NCBI RefSeq assembly: GCF_004770055.1
Contig: NZ_RQEP01000005.1
Location: forward strand, 868,001-932,000
Source of the DNA: Leptospira semungkisensis
Lineage (GTDB): Bacteria; Spirochaetota; Leptospiria; Leptospirales; Leptospiraceae
Direction: 5' to 3'
Length of the DNA: 64,000 bases
Shown: piece by piece, positions 9,495-20,382 of the stretch
Layout of the letters: every line of letters starts with the position of its first letter
How positions within the stretch are numbered: the stretch's first letter is position 1
The notes under the pieces: model-generated
The model's input: the letters and a program-made list of their open reading frames with translations, nothing else
Database searches by the model: none
What the model was told of the DNA's origin: nothing
Position numbers and translations under genes: made by a program

Positions 9495-10652
9495 TTAAGC
9501 CAAAAGGACTTTGATGTCTTTTGGACTGGAAGTGCTGTAGATCTTATTTTCGGAAGTTCCCAGGTTTGCCTGAGTGAGTTTCTGAGAAACTACGCTCGGT
9601 CCGAAATCTATGCCTACTACTTTAGGAGTGTTAACGAAGGCTGCGGTTGCCTTGTTCCAATGCAGAGCCTTGATCAGAACTTCTCTGAATAATGGAAGGC
9701 TAACGTCGGATTCGTTCTGATAGTTTCTTCCATCAAAGATAGAATAAACAGGGATCTTCAGATCGGAACCTTTATAGCTGAATCCGATTCTTTCCATGTC
9801 TTTTGGAACTGTGTTCTCCGCTCCGTCCATAACAGGGCAGTGGAAAGGAGCAGTGGTTCTAAGATAAACGAATTTTACTTTCTTCTCATCCATCTCAGCT
9901 TTGAACTTCTTACGGAATGAAAGAAGAACTTCCGGATTTCCGGATATGATATTGGAGTCAGGAGTATTGAAGAGAGAAACATAGATCGCTTTGTCTCCGG
10001 AGAGTCCGAGCTCTGAGTTTATCTTTTCTACTCTTTCGGAAAGTTCAGCAGCGCTATAACCGATGACTGCAACCATAGGAGCCGGTTGCTTGTCTCCGAT
10101 TTCCTCGTTTCCTTTTAGTACTTCTTCGGAAGGATTGAAGATACCGTAAAGTTGTTGAGCTCTATAGCCTAAATAAAGGATGAATTTTACGAATTTTGCA
10201 TATTCTTTGTAGAAATCTGCGCCTTCTTTTCCTAAAGAAACCAGTACAGCAGGAACGATTCCTTGGCTATGGCCGGAAGCGCCTATCGAGTTTGCAAGTA
10301 ATTCGGATGTAGTAAAACCTTTGTGAGTTAAAGAGACGTAATTTGCCGTCTGCGTGAGAAAGATACCAACGATGGAAACCGTAGCACTGCTCAGATAATT
10401 TTCATCCGGAGCGGATTCAGGGTTTTTGATCCAGGATTCGAAATCGTAACCTTGGGAAATGATGTTCTTATCCAATCCAGGGAGCTCTTCTTTCAGAGCT
10501 GTGAAGGCAGTATCAAATAATTCTTTTAAAGAAGGTTCTGATTCGTAGATTTTCGAGAGTTCTTTCAACCAAGGCGATCCTTGGCCGCCGAATTGCAGAA
10601 ATAGTTTATTGCCCTGAGCTTTCGCTTCGTTTAAAAAGTTTGCCACTGTCAT
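9495..10652 (-). CDS. standalone FAS/PKS-type acyltransferase-domain protein
   Basis: A 385-residue protein with the acyltransferase nucleophile elbow GHSQG (127-131, S129) and a downstream [10 protein letters not shown] block with H271, the Ser-His pair of malonyl/acetyl transferases. The form GHSQG and the N-terminal [16 protein letters not shown] resemble the starter acyltransferase domain of type I (fungal-like) fatty acid synthases more than FabD, which usually has GHSLG. It should load acyl groups from CoA onto a carrier protein. No carrier protein or ketosynthase gene is beside it. Its ATG at 10652 begins the leftward run toward the DUF2779 gene. Confidence 0.7.
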   Translation of the reverse strand: MTVANFLNEAKAQGNKLFLQFGGQGSPWLKELSKIYESEPSLKELFDTAFTALKEELPGLDKNIISQGYDFESWIKNPESAPDENYLSSATVSIVGIFLTQTANYVSLTHKGFTTSELLANSIGASGHSQGIVPAVLVSLGKEGADFYKEYAKFVKFILYLGYRAQQLYGIFNPSEEVLKGNEEIGDKQPAPMVAVIGYSAAELSERVEKINSELGLSGDKAIYVSLFNTPDSNIISGNPEVLLSFRKKFKAEMDEKKVKFVYLRTTAPFHCPVMDGAENTVPKDMERIGFSYKGSDLKIPVYSIFDGRNYQNESDVSLPLFREVLIKALHWNKATAAFVNTPKVVGIDFGPSVVSQKLTQANLGTSENKIYSTSSPKDIKVLLA

Positions 10653-10930
10653 ACAATGCCTTGTTCTAAGTCGTTAGAAGATGCTTTTCTCCGATGCCTT
10701 GGGCTCGCAATTCTTTTTTATTAGCCTTTTGGCCAGTAAATGGCGTTCATAAAGAACGAGTGTTACATTCGATTATAGGAATACCCACTTTGAGAAGAGG
10801 ATACATACTAGGATCCCTTTCTTTACGGGAAAATGATTGACCCGTTCGGGACCGCATGAGCTTATTCTTTCCAAAACCCTTCTAACTAGAAATATCCCCA
10901 ATCCCCGGCTTGTCGGGACACGAAAGCAAT

Positions 10931-11863
10931 ATGATAAAAGTAAGGAACCTTTCCAAATTCTACGGAAAGAAATTAGCAATTGATCGACTCAATTTCGAAC
11001 TCAAAGAGGGAGAGATTGTAGGACTTCTCGGATTAAACGGCGCCGGAAAGACAACAACGATCCGAATACTTACCGGTTACTTGATGGCCACTGACGGGTT
11101 ATGCGAGTTAAACGGATTAAATACCTTTGAACATCCTTTGGAAGTTAAAAAGAAGATCGGTTATTTACCGGAGACTCCTCCTCTTTATGCGGAACTTACC
11201 GTGGGAGAGTATCTGACCTTCGCGGCAAGGATCAAACAAGTTGCCGAAGAGGATTTGGGTACCGAATTGGATCGAGTTCTCGGACTGACAGATCTGGTCT
11301 CCGTAAAGGATAAAGTGATCGAGACACTTTCACTCGGGTTCCGAAAAAGAGTGGGAATCGCTCAGGCTATATTAGGAAATCCTGAAATTATTATCATGGA
11401 TGAACCGATCTCTGGGTTAGATCCGAAGCAGATCGTGGAGATCCGAAATCTGATCGGAAGTCTGAGGGAGCATCATACGATCCTTCTCTCCAGCCATATC
11501 CTTCCTGAGGTTTTTAAAACCTGTAATCGTTTCCTCTTTCTTCATAAGGGAAGGATCGTATACCAATGTGATCGTCAAGAACTGGAAAAGGAAATGGAAA
11601 ATCTTTCCGGGTTAGAAGTTACACTTTCCGGAAAGTCCAAATCGGAAACGGAAACGTATCTAAACGGGATTGCTAGTAGATCCGGAGCGACTCTTAAGTT
11701 CGTTAGCGAGGATGCGGTTGGTTCTACCTTCTTAGTAAACACTTCTTCCGAAAGAAAGTTTAAGGAAGAATTATATTCCGGGATTTCTTCTTCCGGAATC
11801 TTGCCTGAGTTCATCCGTAAGCAGGATGTGACCTTAGAACAAATATTCATGAACAAGGTTTAA
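10931..11863 (+). CDS. gldA: GldA-like ABC transporter ATP-binding protein
   Basis: A 310-residue ATPase with Walker [11 protein letters not shown], the ABC signature in form [15 protein letters not shown] (a variant of LSGGQ), Walker B IIIMDEP and the switch-loop LLSSH. It begins [18 protein letters not shown] use the ATG at 10931 instead of a TTG 21 bases upstream because it starts at the normal family N-terminus; neither has a strong ribosome site. The next genes are a GldF-type permease and a GldG-type auxiliary protein, so this is the motor of a GldAFG-like exporter. Spirochetes do not glide, so the exported substrate is unknown. Confidence 0.88.
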   Translation: MIKVRNLSKFYGKKLAIDRLNFELKEGEIVGLLGLNGAGKTTTIRILTGYLMATDGLCELNGLNTFEHPLEVKKKIGYLPETPPLYAELTVGEYLTFAARIKQVAEEDLGTELDRVLGLTDLVSVKDKVIETLSLGFRKRVGIAQAILGNPEIIIMDEPISGLDPKQIVEIRNLIGSLREHHTILLSSHILPEVFKTCNRFLFLHKGRIVYQCDRQELEKEMENLSGLEVTLSGKSKSETETYLNGIASRSGATLKFVSEDAVGSTFLVNTSSERKFKEELYSGISSSGILPEFIRKQDVTLEQIFMNKV

Positions 11864-11867
11864 TCGA

Positions 11868-12596
11868 ATGTTTCGAAATATTAAATGGATCTTCTGGAAA
11901 GAAGTCAGAGTGTTTTTCGGCACGTACTTGGCTCCTTTGGTATTGGGAGGCACTGCCTTCTTAAATTCATTGTTCGTTCTTATTTTGAATTTTAACTCTG
12001 GAACGAATTATACTGAGACCACGGTAATCACTTTTATTTCCTTTATGAGCACTATGCTCATTGCGATGCTTATCGTTGCAATGGGTTCTATCACAGAGGA
12101 AAGGAATAGAGGTACTTTGGAGTTCTTGTTCACTGCTCCTATTTCCGATCTGGAGATCATCGTCGGCAAGTTTCTATTCGGCGCGTTCGTGTGTGCAATT
12201 GTTTCAGTGGTTGTAGATGGACTGTTTCCTGTGTTCCTATACTTCTTCTGGAAGGCTCCCTTTTATATCGTTGCATCAGGGACAATCGGAGTATTTCTCC
12301 TGGGTTTGTTTACATTTGCAGTAGGTTTGTTCGGATCAAGCTTAGGAAAGAACCAGATGATCTCCATGCTCATCTCTATTTCCATTCTGTTGACTCTTTG
12401 GGTGATCGGATACTTCTCTCACTTATTCGATGCGGTTACACGTAAGGTCTTGTTTCACCTTCATATATTCTCTCATTTTATCAGCTTCTCAAAAGGCGTT
12501 TTACCATTGAACAGCATAGTGTTCTTTATCAGCGGAACGATCTTCTTTTTATATCTGACCGTAAAAGTTCTGGAATCTAGGAGATGGAGAGGATGA
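11868..12596 (+). CDS. gldF: GldF-like ABC-2 permease
   Basis: A 242-residue membrane protein with about six hydrophobic segments and the ABC-2 permease feature [21 protein letters not shown] near residue 83, typical of the GldF/NosY group. It begins four bases after the ATPase gene and its TGA overlaps the ATG of the next gene, so the three are translationally coupled. It should form the membrane channel driven by the upstream ATPase. Confidence 0.87.
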   Translation: MFRNIKWIFWKEVRVFFGTYLAPLVLGGTAFLNSLFVLILNFNSGTNYTETTVITFISFMSTMLIAMLIVAMGSITEERNRGTLEFLFTAPISDLEIIVGKFLFGAFVCAIVSVVVDGLFPVFLYFFWKAPFYIVASGTIGVFLLGLFTFAVGLFGSSLGKNQMISMLISISILLTLWVIGYFSHLFDAVTRKVLFHLHIFSHFISFSKGVLPLNSIVFFISGTIFFLYLTVKVLESRRWRG

Positions 12597-14527
12597 AGAA
12601 TCAACTAACTCATAGGATCCTTTCTTGGGCATCCATCGCCTTTCTATTACTCTTTTTTCCGATCTACGATTCGTTTAACGGAGCAGGAGTTCGTTGGCTG
12701 ATCTCTTTGACAGTCCTGACTACGATACTTGCTTCTGCTGCGTTGTCTTATTTGGGATTTAAGAAAGGAGAGAAGGAGATCAATCTTCTGATCTCTGCCG
12801 GCCTGGGGATCTTCTCTCTTGCGATCTATTTCCTAAGAATCTATTTAGAAGACATGACCTTACAAAAGGCTGGTACTGCTCCTGTTTGGATAGATAGTCT
12901 CAGAGAATTTCTTTTAGTCTTCTTGGTCCTTTCCGTTTTAGGAAGCGCATTCTTGGGTATCTTAAGGGAATGGGAAAGAAGCAGTTTCGAAAACCAGTCC
13001 AGTCTGAAAGGAAGAAAACAAAGTCTAGTCAGGGACTTCTTCTTAGGAACCGGGATCCTTCTTCTTATATTAATAGTAGCAAATTATATTTCCGTAATAC
13101 GAAACCATAACTTCGATCTAAGCTCCAAGGGAGTTTATTCCTTCTCTGCAGAAGCTAAAAAGATCCTGAAGCAAATTCCTGAAGGCGGGGAAGTGGACGT
13201 AGTCGCATTTTATCCAAGACCTTTAGAGAATGCTCCTAGTTCCGACAAATCTGCCGCTCTAGCTCTTAGAAGGATCCGTCCCGATCTAGAGATCTTACTT
13301 GGTCAATTGGCATCCATTCATCCCGGATTTAAGGTAAAATTCATCAATGCGGACGTGGAGTTGGATGAGCTCGCTGAATTCGGACAGGTTTCGAACGGAA
13401 ATATTTTGCTTCGCTATCGTAAGAGCGGAAGTATCAAAGGACCTTATCCTGAGCAAAAGGTAAGTGTAAAAGATAAGTCCGAGTTAGAAGACTTAGAAAG
13501 AAAATTGGTCCAATCTTTCACCAATGTGACCACCAAGGAAAGAAAAGTATATTTCACCCAATCCAATGGGGAAAGATATTCGCAGGTTTTTCAAAATCTT
13601 CCGAATGAGAAATTAACACGCTTAACTGCCGGGCTATCTTTTTTGAATTTTAAGGTAGATGGTCTCGGTTTTCAAAATAATTGGCCTCCTAAGGTCCCAG
13701 ACGATGCTGAATTCTTAGTGATCGCCGGTCCTACAGTTCCGTTCGGTCCTGAGGCTCGCCTAGCCATATTAGAATTCTTTAAAAAGAAGAAGGGAAAGCT
13801 TCTCATTACAGTCGAGCCTAAAGGTGGAGAGAACTTCGATTGGTTATTAGAAGGTGCAGGTTATGCTTTTGTAAAAGCCACTCTCTCTCAGATCCCTTCC
13901 CAACCTGGATTGGTAGTCGCAAAATCATTTCGCAAACATGCAATCGAAGAATCTTTATCAAAGAAAGATAATGGAGTTGTATTTCCTTACGGAGGATATT
14001 TCGAACCTAAGGCTCCGAAGGATCCTCAAAATAAGGATCTGGACTCCTATATTCTTTTGGAGACAGGTGGCGATTCTTATCTAGATGTGAACTCGAATGG
14101 AAAGCAGGATGCGAACGATGACAAGAAGAATGTTCCGATCGCGCTCATTCTGAGATCCGCAAATCAAGTCGGACTTCCTCCTGTAAATAGCCAGGATCCG
14201 AACTCGCCTCCTTCTATTCCTGAAACAAAATCAGAGGAAGAAGGACGAGCTGTTATCTTCTCGGGAACCTCTTGGATCACCGATCAATATCTCCCTTATG
14301 CTGCCAATTATGAGTTAGCTGGCGCTACTGCTACCTGGATGTACCAAGATATCAGTTTACCTGCAATTCCCCCTAAGAAGGAAGAGATTGAAACGGTATC
14401 CTTAACTGACGGACAGAAGCGTGCGGTTTGGATCCTAGGAATGTTCTTGTTCCCAGGCTTGATTGCGGGACTTGGATCCATCTATGTCGTACGAAGAAGA
14501 AGGGTCGGACAATCGGATGAGAAATAA
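12593..14527 (+). CDS. gldG: GldG-like ABC transporter auxiliary protein
   Basis: A 644-residue membrane protein. It has five N-terminal hydrophobic segments, a large extracytoplasmic region from about residue 180 to 600 beginning [18 protein letters not shown], typical of the ABC_transp_aux/GldG family, and a final membrane helix followed by RRRRVG. The ATG at 12593 is preferred over one nine bases earlier: it has AGGAG nine bases upstream and forms an ATGA overlap with the permease stop. It overlaps the next gene by 11 bases. The extracytoplasmic part probably handles or senses the transported substrate. Confidence 0.85.
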   Translation: MKNQLTHRILSWASIAFLLLFFPIYDSFNGAGVRWLISLTVLTTILASAALSYLGFKKGEKEINLLISAGLGIFSLAIYFLRIYLEDMTLQKAGTAPVWIDSLREFLLVFLVLSVLGSAFLGILREWERSSFENQSSLKGRKQSLVRDFFLGTGILLLILIVANYISVIRNHNFDLSSKGVYSFSAEAKKILKQIPEGGEVDVVAFYPRPLENAPSSDKSAALALRRIRPDLEILLGQLASIHPGFKVKFINADVELDELAEFGQVSNGNILLRYRKSGSIKGPYPEQKVSVKDKSELEDLERKLVQSFTNVTTKERKVYFTQSNGERYSQVFQNLPNEKLTRLTAGLSFLNFKVDGLGFQNNWPPKVPDDAEFLVIAGPTVPFGPEARLAILEFFKKKKGKLLITVEPKGGENFDWLLEGAGYAFVKATLSQIPSQPGLVVAKSFRKHAIEESLSKKDNGVVFPYGGYFEPKAPKDPQNKDLDSYILLETGGDSYLDVNSNGKQDANDDKKNVPIALILRSANQVGLPPVNSQDPNSPPSIPETKSEEEGRAVIFSGTSWITDQYLPYAANYELAGATATWMYQDISLPAIPPKKEEIETVSLTDGQKRAVWILGMFLFPGLIAGLGSIYVVRRRRVGQSDEK

Positions 14528-15632
14528 ACTTTATCTTCTCGGAGCGGCGGCAGTACTTCTCTTTATCGCCTTCTTCTTAATTGAAGAGAATAAGGAAGAT
14601 TTAACCGAGATCCAATATTGGAAATTTCCGATCGATCGGATCGAATATCTTCCACCTAGTGAAGAATGGTTGGAAAAAGCGGACGAGAAATTCCACAAGA
14701 ACGCGTTTACTATCTCCGTTAAGGAAGGAATCAAGAAAGGTGGAAAGTTTTTTCTAGTTTCGAATCTGGATAAAGAAACCGGAAAAAGCATAGAGTTCGA
14801 AGGCGGATACAATGCCGAAAATACTGTCCGAGATTTCAGTGTCTTTCGCGTCAAGAGTACAGAGCCTGTGACGGCCGGAATTCCTATTAAAGATTCATTA
14901 TATGTAGGAGAAGGTTCTCCTAAGTTAATAATCTATTCAGGAAATAATTCCAGGACTTTGAGAATCGGAAGAAAGCATTTTTCCAATTCGACCAGGATCA
15001 TTTTGGATTCGGAGTCTTCTCCTGTTTTACTTACTGTATCTTCTTATTTGTTTGATAGATTCCAAAAAGGGCCGGAGGATTTTCGTCTAAAGGCATTGCT
15101 CAGTCTGAATAAGGAATATATTAAAGAAATTTCATATATAGACGAAGGCGGCAAGGCAGTTCGAGTAGATAATACGCCTTACGAAGAAAAGAATAACAAA
15201 AAGAATTTTTGGCGTAGGCTGTCTGGTACGATCATTCTACTCGAACCTAGAATTGGAGAGGAATTATATAGATCCGTTACCAGTCTAAAAGTAGAGCTTT
15301 TTCCGGATGAACCGAATGGGGCCGGCTTTGGCGTGGGAACTGTTCTTGCTCCCAATTCCAATCAAAATGAATTCTCTTTAGCCAGTCTGAAAGTGTTACT
15401 TTCAGACGGAAATGAGATCATCTATCGTTTTCATATGCCTACTACGATCGGCGATAAGAAACTGAATCCTGTCATTCGCATAGTAAATGGAAACTTTAAA
15501 GAGCCTCCTTTCTATGTTTCAGAAGAAAGCCTTTTAAAAATCCAACATGCGGTTTCAAAAATACAAAATGCAAAGGCTATCGTGAAACCTGCAAAAACGA
15601 ATCCGAAGAAAGCGACTCCTAAAAAGCAATGA
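14517..15632 (+). CDS. DUF4340-type membrane-anchored protein
   Basis: A 371-residue protein with an N-terminal membrane helix (YLLGAAAVLLFIAFFLI) and a beta-rich extracytoplasmic part. The region IEYLPPSEEWLEKAD through SRTLRIGRKHFSNSTRIIL resembles DUF4340, which commonly follows GldG-type genes. The C-terminus is Lys/Pro/Ala-rich ([15 protein letters not shown]). I start it at the ATG at 14517, just before the GldG stop, since the longer frame has no membrane-leading start. It overlaps the next gene by four bases. It is probably a fourth component of the exporter; its activity is unknown. Confidence 0.75.
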   Translation: MRNKLYLLGAAAVLLFIAFFLIEENKEDLTEIQYWKFPIDRIEYLPPSEEWLEKADEKFHKNAFTISVKEGIKKGGKFFLVSNLDKETGKSIEFEGGYNAENTVRDFSVFRVKSTEPVTAGIPIKDSLYVGEGSPKLIIYSGNNSRTLRIGRKHFSNSTRIILDSESSPVLLTVSSYLFDRFQKGPEDFRLKALLSLNKEYIKEISYIDEGGKAVRVDNTPYEEKNNKKNFWRRLSGTIILLEPRIGEELYRSVTSLKVELFPDEPNGAGFGVGTVLAPNSNQNEFSLASLKVLLSDGNEIIYRFHMPTTIGDKKLNPVIRIVNGNFKEPPFYVSEESLLKIQHAVSKIQNAKAIVKPAKTNPKKATPKKQ

Positions 15633-16258
15633 TACTTATCAATTCGCAAAATCCTCTTACGGAAACTGAGAAGTCCAAGCTTTCTCTTTTGGAGAAGATA
15701 TTCAAGGCTCCTCAGGAAGCCTTTGATCTTTATCTAAGAGATTCCTTATTGGGAAGAAAAGAACTATTACGTTTGCATTATGCACTTTGGATCCTCGCTC
15801 CCATCTCTAAGATTTCCGGAAACGTAATCAAGATCATTCTGGATTGGCTATTTTCGGATGAGGTTGAATTCACTCTATTCTCAGGAGTTTTTACTTCTTT
15901 CTTATTGTATCCTCTAATATTGATCGTGGTATCTCAACTGGACGTGGTTCGAGTGTTCTACAAGAAAGTCGATCGCGTCAAAGGGGAAAATTATCCTCCC
16001 GCTGATGTATTGACTGTTGCCTTCTTGCCATTCTCCGCATCTGCAGTGTTTTGGATCCTGCCTAGTCCATTAAACTTAGGATTGATCGGGGTTTCTTTCT
16101 TATACTCTTTATATCTTTGCTTTGTAGGGATGAAGCGGGTCAGCGGTTCCGAATCTAAAGAAACACTTTTGTTTTTTCTTGTGGGCATTGCGTATCTATT
16201 AAGTATTTCTTTAGCGTTCACCTTTGTTTATAATATTATAAGGACCTTATTGAATTGA
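15629..16258 (+). CDS. Yip1-like multi-pass membrane protein
   Basis: A 209-residue protein with a charged N-terminus containing [25 protein letters not shown] and about five membrane segments, an arrangement like the Yip1 family. It overlaps the DUF4340 gene and the mpl gene by four bases each, so it is translated as part of the GldAFG run. I find no catalytic motif. It may be an accessory membrane component of the exporter; this is inferred from position only. Confidence 0.6.
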   Translation: MILINSQNPLTETEKSKLSLLEKIFKAPQEAFDLYLRDSLLGRKELLRLHYALWILAPISKISGNVIKIILDWLFSDEVEFTLFSGVFTSFLLYPLILIVVSQLDVVRVFYKKVDRVKGENYPPADVLTVAFLPFSASAVFWILPSPLNLGLIGVSFLYSLYLCFVGMKRVSGSESKETLLFFLVGIAYLLSISLAFTFVYNIIRTLLN

Positions 16259-17655
16259 AAATCCATCTTGTCGGTATTGGCGGGATCGCCATGGGAAATT
16301 TGGCTTCTATGTTGAGAAGTTTGGGCCACGAGGTCTCTGGCTCCGACGCGGGAGTTTATCCTCCCATGTCCGACAAGTTAAAAGAATGGGGAATTCCATA
16401 CGCCGAAGGATTCGATGCAGAGAGAGTTAAAGGAAAGGATCTAATCGTAATCGGTAATGCGATCTCTAGAGGAAATCCTGAGGTCGAAGAAGTTTTAAAC
16501 TCCGGCTTGGAATACGCGTCTATGTCCTCCGCTTTAGAGAAATATATTCTCGCAGGCAAGAAGGTAGTAGTCGTTACCGGAACTCATGGAAAAACCACGA
16601 CTACCTTTATGATCCATCATCTTTTGAAGGAAGTAGGATTAAGGCCAGGTTTGTTTGTGGGAGGAATCCGCAAGGATGGATTTCCGGGATTCGAATTCAC
16701 AGATGGAAAATACTTTGTGATCGAAGGAGACGAATACGATACCGCGTTCTTCGATAAGGCCTCTAAGTTCTTACATTATCGTCCTACTTACACGATCATG
16801 AACGCATTAGATTTTGATCATGCGGATATTTTCAAAGATATAGGCGAGATAGAGACGATGTTCTCTCGTTTGCTTAGATTAGTTCCAGGAAACGGAAAAG
16901 TATATTATTGGTCAGGCGCTTCTAACTTAAAAAGAATCTGCGCAGAAGCTTCCAAGTTCGTAAAATCAGAAGCATTCGAATTCAATAAAAAAGACTCTAA
17001 GCTCGTTTGGAAGAAGGGTGATCTATTCTCCGGATCTAGAGTGCTTCGTCCCAGATTCTTCGGAAATCATAACTATAGAAATGCAGAGGTTGCGCTAAGA
17101 GTTTGCGAGGATATTCTCAAAGAAGAAAAAATCCAGAACGCAAAAGAAAAACTCTTGGATGCTCTCGAGACTTTTGCTGGAGTCAAGAGAAGACAGGAGA
17201 TATTATTCGAGTCTCCTCGTAGTATTTTGATCGAAGACTTTGCACATCATCCTGTGGCTGTCGAAGAGACGATCAAATCAGTGAAACAAAGATTTCCTGG
17301 ATTTAAGATCATCAGCTTATTCGAACCTCGCAGTGCAACTTCTCATAGGAATGTTTTTCAAAAAGAGTACTCTTTTGCATTCAAAGGCTCTGCTGTGACT
17401 ATGATCACTGAGATCTTCAATCTGAAAAAGGTCTCCAAGGACAATCGCTTGGACGTTAAAAAGCTGATCTTGAAACTTCCCAAGCATTCAGGAACTCTTC
17501 CTTTTTACTGCAAAGACCCCAAAGATCTAGTACATAAACTTAGGAAAATCCTTCCCCAATTCGAGAAGGATAAAATCCTGATCTTAGCGATGTCCAATGG
17601 GGCATTCGGCGGTATTTATCCTTCCTTAAAGGAATTGGTCGGGTCCAGAAAATGA
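16255..17655 (+). CDS. mpl: UDP-N-acetylmuramate:L-Ala-gamma-D-Glu-meso-DAP ligase
   Basis: A 466-residue Mur ligase of the recycling type. It begins [20 protein letters not shown], the Rossmann-like N-terminus of Mpl/MurC, and carries the ATP site [13 protein letters not shown] near residue 105 and the central ligase segment [14 protein letters not shown] near residue 326. Mpl rejoins recovered murein tripeptide to UDP-MurNAc in the cytoplasm. Translation starts at a TTG overlapping the previous TGA, and its own stop overlaps the pheS ATG. MurC is the main alternative; the [11 protein letters not shown] segment and high similarity to the Mpl layout favour Mpl. Confidence 0.85.
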   Translation: MKIHLVGIGGIAMGNLASMLRSLGHEVSGSDAGVYPPMSDKLKEWGIPYAEGFDAERVKGKDLIVIGNAISRGNPEVEEVLNSGLEYASMSSALEKYILAGKKVVVVTGTHGKTTTTFMIHHLLKEVGLRPGLFVGGIRKDGFPGFEFTDGKYFVIEGDEYDTAFFDKASKFLHYRPTYTIMNALDFDHADIFKDIGEIETMFSRLLRLVPGNGKVYYWSGASNLKRICAEASKFVKSEAFEFNKKDSKLVWKKGDLFSGSRVLRPRFFGNHNYRNAEVALRVCEDILKEEKIQNAKEKLLDALETFAGVKRRQEILFESPRSILIEDFAHHPVAVEETIKSVKQRFPGFKIISLFEPRSATSHRNVFQKEYSFAFKGSAVTMITEIFNLKKVSKDNRLDVKKLILKLPKHSGTLPFYCKDPKDLVHKLRKILPQFEKDKILILAMSNGAFGGIYPSLKELVGSRK

Positions 17656-18677
17656 ATCTATCGGAAGAATTAGATAAGATCTTTGAAGAAGCCAATCGTT
17701 TGATCGGATCTTCCGTAGATGAGGCGGATCTGGACAAAAACAAGAACGAGTATCTTGGCAAGAAGGGCAAGCTTACCTCCGTTCTAAAGAATCTCGCTGC
17801 TCTTTCCATCGAGGAGAAGAAGACTGTAGGCCAAAAGGCAAATGATCTTTCTCGCAATTTAGAAGATATCGTAGCAAAGACCAGAGAAGACCTGAAAGTA
17901 AAAAGTTTCAGAGAGCAGTCCGAGAAGGAATGGTTCGACGCGCTTAGACCTTTGGGAGAAGCGGAACCAGGAACACTTCATCCAATTACAAAAATCCAAT
18001 ATGAAATAGAGGACATTTTCACCTCTATGGGATTCGAAGTTTGGGATGGTCCGGAAGTAGAGACTGATTTCAATAATTTCGGCGCCTTAAATTTTACGGA
18101 TGATCACCCTGCAAGAGACATGCAGGACACATTCTATCTAGAAGACGGAAATCTGCTTAGGACTCATACTTCTGCAATTCAAGTAAGAGCATTACGAAAA
18201 CTGAAACCTCCTTTTAAGATCATAGGTCCTGGTCGAGTCTTTCGTTATGAAGAAGTGGATGCTTCTCACGAGACCAGCTTTTATCAGATAGAAGGAATGG
18301 TAGTAGGTAAGGATATTTCTGCGGGAAATATGCTCTATACCATGGAAGTCTTACTCTCCAAAGTTTTTGAAAAAGAAGTCAAGACACGTCTCCGTCCAGG
18401 ATTCTTTCCTTTCGTAGAACCTGCATTCGAATTAGATATCAATTGCCAGGTTTGTGGTGGAAGTGGCTGCTCCGTATGCAAACACTCCGGCTGGTTAGAG
18501 CTCATGCCTTGTGGACTCGTACATCCGAACGTTTTTAAACTGAATGGATTAGATCCGAAAGAATGGACCGGATTCGCTTTCGGGCTCGGACTAGATCGTC
18601 TAGTCATGATGCGATACGGGATCCACGATATCCGCTATCTTCATTCCGGAAATCTAAGGTTCTTAAAGCAATTCTAA
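17652..18677 (+). CDS. pheS: phenylalanyl-tRNA synthetase alpha subunit
   Basis: A 341-residue class II synthetase subunit that charges tRNA-Phe. It has an N-terminal coiled-coil (residues 1-90), the motif [15 protein letters not shown] near residue 125, motif 2 [22 protein letters not shown] near 195, and motif 3 [18 protein letters not shown] near the C-terminus. A cysteine group [12 protein letters not shown] lies near residue 263, as in many bacterial PheS. The pheT partner is not next to it in this window, which is unusual compared with the common pheST operon. It overlaps mpl by four bases. Confidence 0.96.
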   Translation: MNLSEELDKIFEEANRLIGSSVDEADLDKNKNEYLGKKGKLTSVLKNLAALSIEEKKTVGQKANDLSRNLEDIVAKTREDLKVKSFREQSEKEWFDALRPLGEAEPGTLHPITKIQYEIEDIFTSMGFEVWDGPEVETDFNNFGALNFTDDHPARDMQDTFYLEDGNLLRTHTSAIQVRALRKLKPPFKIIGPGRVFRYEEVDASHETSFYQIEGMVVGKDISAGNMLYTMEVLLSKVFEKEVKTRLRPGFFPFVEPAFELDINCQVCGGSGCSVCKHSGWLELMPCGLVHPNVFKLNGLDPKEWTGFAFGLGLDRLVMMRYGIHDIRYLHSGNLRFLKQF

Positions 18678-18678
18678 T

Positions 18679-19098
18679 ATGGTAATCACTCCGATCCAAA
18701 CTCGATGGAACGATTTGGATCCCTTTGCTCACGTCAATAATGCAAGATACATGTCCTATCTCGAGATAGGAAGAGTGGACTATTGCTCAAAAAGATTTTC
18801 AATCAAGGATATCTACGATGTTCCTTTCTTACTCGCAAGGATAGAAGTGGATCTGATTAAAGCAGTAGAGTTGATGGATCCGATTGAGGTCTGCACTTGT
18901 GTTTCTAAAATAGGGAACAAGTCCTGGGAGTTTACTTCTATCATTCGTCATGTAGAAACCAAGGAAACATTTGCGAAAGCGAAGACTGTTCAGGTTTCCT
19001 ATGATCATCGCAATAAGGCTTCAGTCATTATTCCTGATTGGATCCGTAAGATCTTAGAAGAAGATCAAAAGAAGTTCGAAGAATTTTCCTTAGCCTGA
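18679..19098 (+). CDS. acyl-CoA thioesterase, 4HBT family
   Basis: A 139-residue hotdog-fold protein. The start [29 protein letters not shown] carries the conserved Asp-containing D-x-x-x-HVNN segment of the 4-hydroxybenzoyl-CoA thioesterase/YbgC group. It should hydrolyse acyl-CoA thioesters in the cytoplasm; the acyl chain is unknown. It begins one base after the pheS stop, so it is probably the last gene of that long operon. Leptospires use fatty acids as carbon source, which fits a housekeeping acyl-CoA role. Confidence 0.82.
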   Translation: MVITPIQTRWNDLDPFAHVNNARYMSYLEIGRVDYCSKRFSIKDIYDVPFLLARIEVDLIKAVELMDPIEVCTCVSKIGNKSWEFTSIIRHVETKETFAKAKTVQVSYDHRNKASVIIPDWIRKILEEDQKKFEEFSLA

Positions 19099-19283
19099 AT
19101 TCAATTTGCTAGCCGAAGCATCTCGCCTTTAACTAAACCTTTTTCATTGCCCTATCAAAATCATCGATATTTGGTTTCTTACCGTGGTCGATTTATACTG
19201 AAGAATGTATACGAATCCTTTTTTAGATCAAAGAATGTCATGTAGAGCTGTATTTAGTATGAAAGGAATCTTTACGAAAACCT

Positions 19284-19757
19284 ATGATCCGAGCTAGATT
19301 AACTAAGATACATCATTGGATTTTTTATCTCCTACTTCTATTCGGACTCGCTTTAGGTTGCAGTGAGAAAGGAAAGCATCTTCCGAGTCGCGAAGAATTG
19401 AATCACAATATTCTCGGCCCAAAACATAACTTCATCTTTCAGATAGCGAAAGGAGAGATTACTTATTACGAAAGAGAATCAGATATTTTTTCGGAATGGG
19501 GAACATTCTCTATAAGTTTGAAAGATCAAAAAAATTCAGAACAGATTCTTTCGATTTTTAAAAATAAAGCCGTTTCAAACGGATGGAAGTACGATAAAGA
19601 AGGTTGTGATCAACATATACTATCTACAGTTGCGGATCAACCTGGTTGCATCCAATTTCGCTATCATTTCAAGGATGATCCGCAGTCTGTCTTCTTATTG
19701 CATGTCGTTCGCGAAAACGAAGTTCTTAAAATCTTTTATAGACTCGATGGAAATTGA
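19284..19757 (+). CDS. putative lipoprotein of unknown function
   Basis: A 157-residue protein with a basic N-terminus, a hydrophobic stretch (WIFYLLLLFGLALGC) and a spirochaetal lipobox ending at C26, followed by SEKGKH. The mature part contains a cysteine pair within CDQHILSTVADQPGC and an aromatic-rich C-terminus. I recognise no domain. It stands alone: 185 bases separate it from the thioesterase, and the following gene is convergent. An outer-membrane or periplasmic location is likely. Confidence 0.65.
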   Translation: MIRARLTKIHHWIFYLLLLFGLALGCSEKGKHLPSREELNHNILGPKHNFIFQIAKGEITYYERESDIFSEWGTFSISLKDQKNSEQILSIFKNKAVSNGWKYDKEGCDQHILSTVADQPGCIQFRYHFKDDPQSVFLLHVVRENEVLKIFYRLDGN

Positions 19758-19797
19758 CCTGTCATAGAACTTCCATCTCGGTTCAAATGAAATGTTC

Positions 19798-20253
19798 TTA
19801 ATCCATCGGAAGTTCTAGAGGCTTTCCTGTTTCTGCTAAACTTTTGATGGACGAAAGCACTCTTGCCCATCCCCCGTCTGCAGAGCGTTGGTAAGAAGGA
19901 TCGCCTTCTTTGATCTGATCATTGATCAAGATCAAGCGGGTCAATTTTCCAAAGGCCTCCAGTTTATAGATAGTTCTGGATTCGAAATCAGCATAATGAG
20001 CTCCATATACTGAGCCTACCACCATACTTGTGGATAAGAGTTGGTTTGGAATGATCTCCAAGATCTTTCCTTCTACGTGAGAGGTTCTGTCTCCTGCAAT
20101 TCCAGGACCGATGTAGGCGTACTTGCTTCCTATTTTAAAATCGGATTCTATTCCGCAGCCATGAAAGATCTTACCGCTTTCTTCTTTAGATACTAGAATC
20201 TTCCAAACTTCTTCAGGCTTCGCAGCTATATAGATCTCATATTTGATTTCCAT
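19798..20253 (-). CDS. SRPBCC/AHSA1-like protein
   Basis: A 151-residue protein starting MEIKYEIYIAAKPEEVWKIL, the first strand and helix of the START-like SRPBCC fold. The ATG at 20253 is chosen over one 24 bases upstream because AAGGAG lies eight bases before it. Such proteins bind hydrophobic ligands; AHSA1-like members are often encoded beside ArsR or AraC regulators. Here an AraC-family gene is divergently placed 129 bases away, suggesting shared control. No specific ligand can be named. Confidence 0.72.
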   Translation of the reverse strand: MEIKYEIYIAAKPEEVWKILVSKEESGKIFHGCGIESDFKIGSKYAYIGPGIAGDRTSHVEGKILEIIPNQLLSTSMVVGSVYGAHYADFESRTIYKLEAFGKLTRLILINDQIKEGDPSYQRSADGGWARVLSSIKSLAETGKPLELPMD

Positions 20254-20382
20254 TTCAGTCTCCTTGGAAATATGCAATGCGATTCGCTTTGCAATTGATA
20301 GAAGTAGAATACCAATCTACTAAACAAAAAGATTGTAAAAACGCGACAAGTACCGTAATTTTAGCAAATCAAGAAGGCGATT

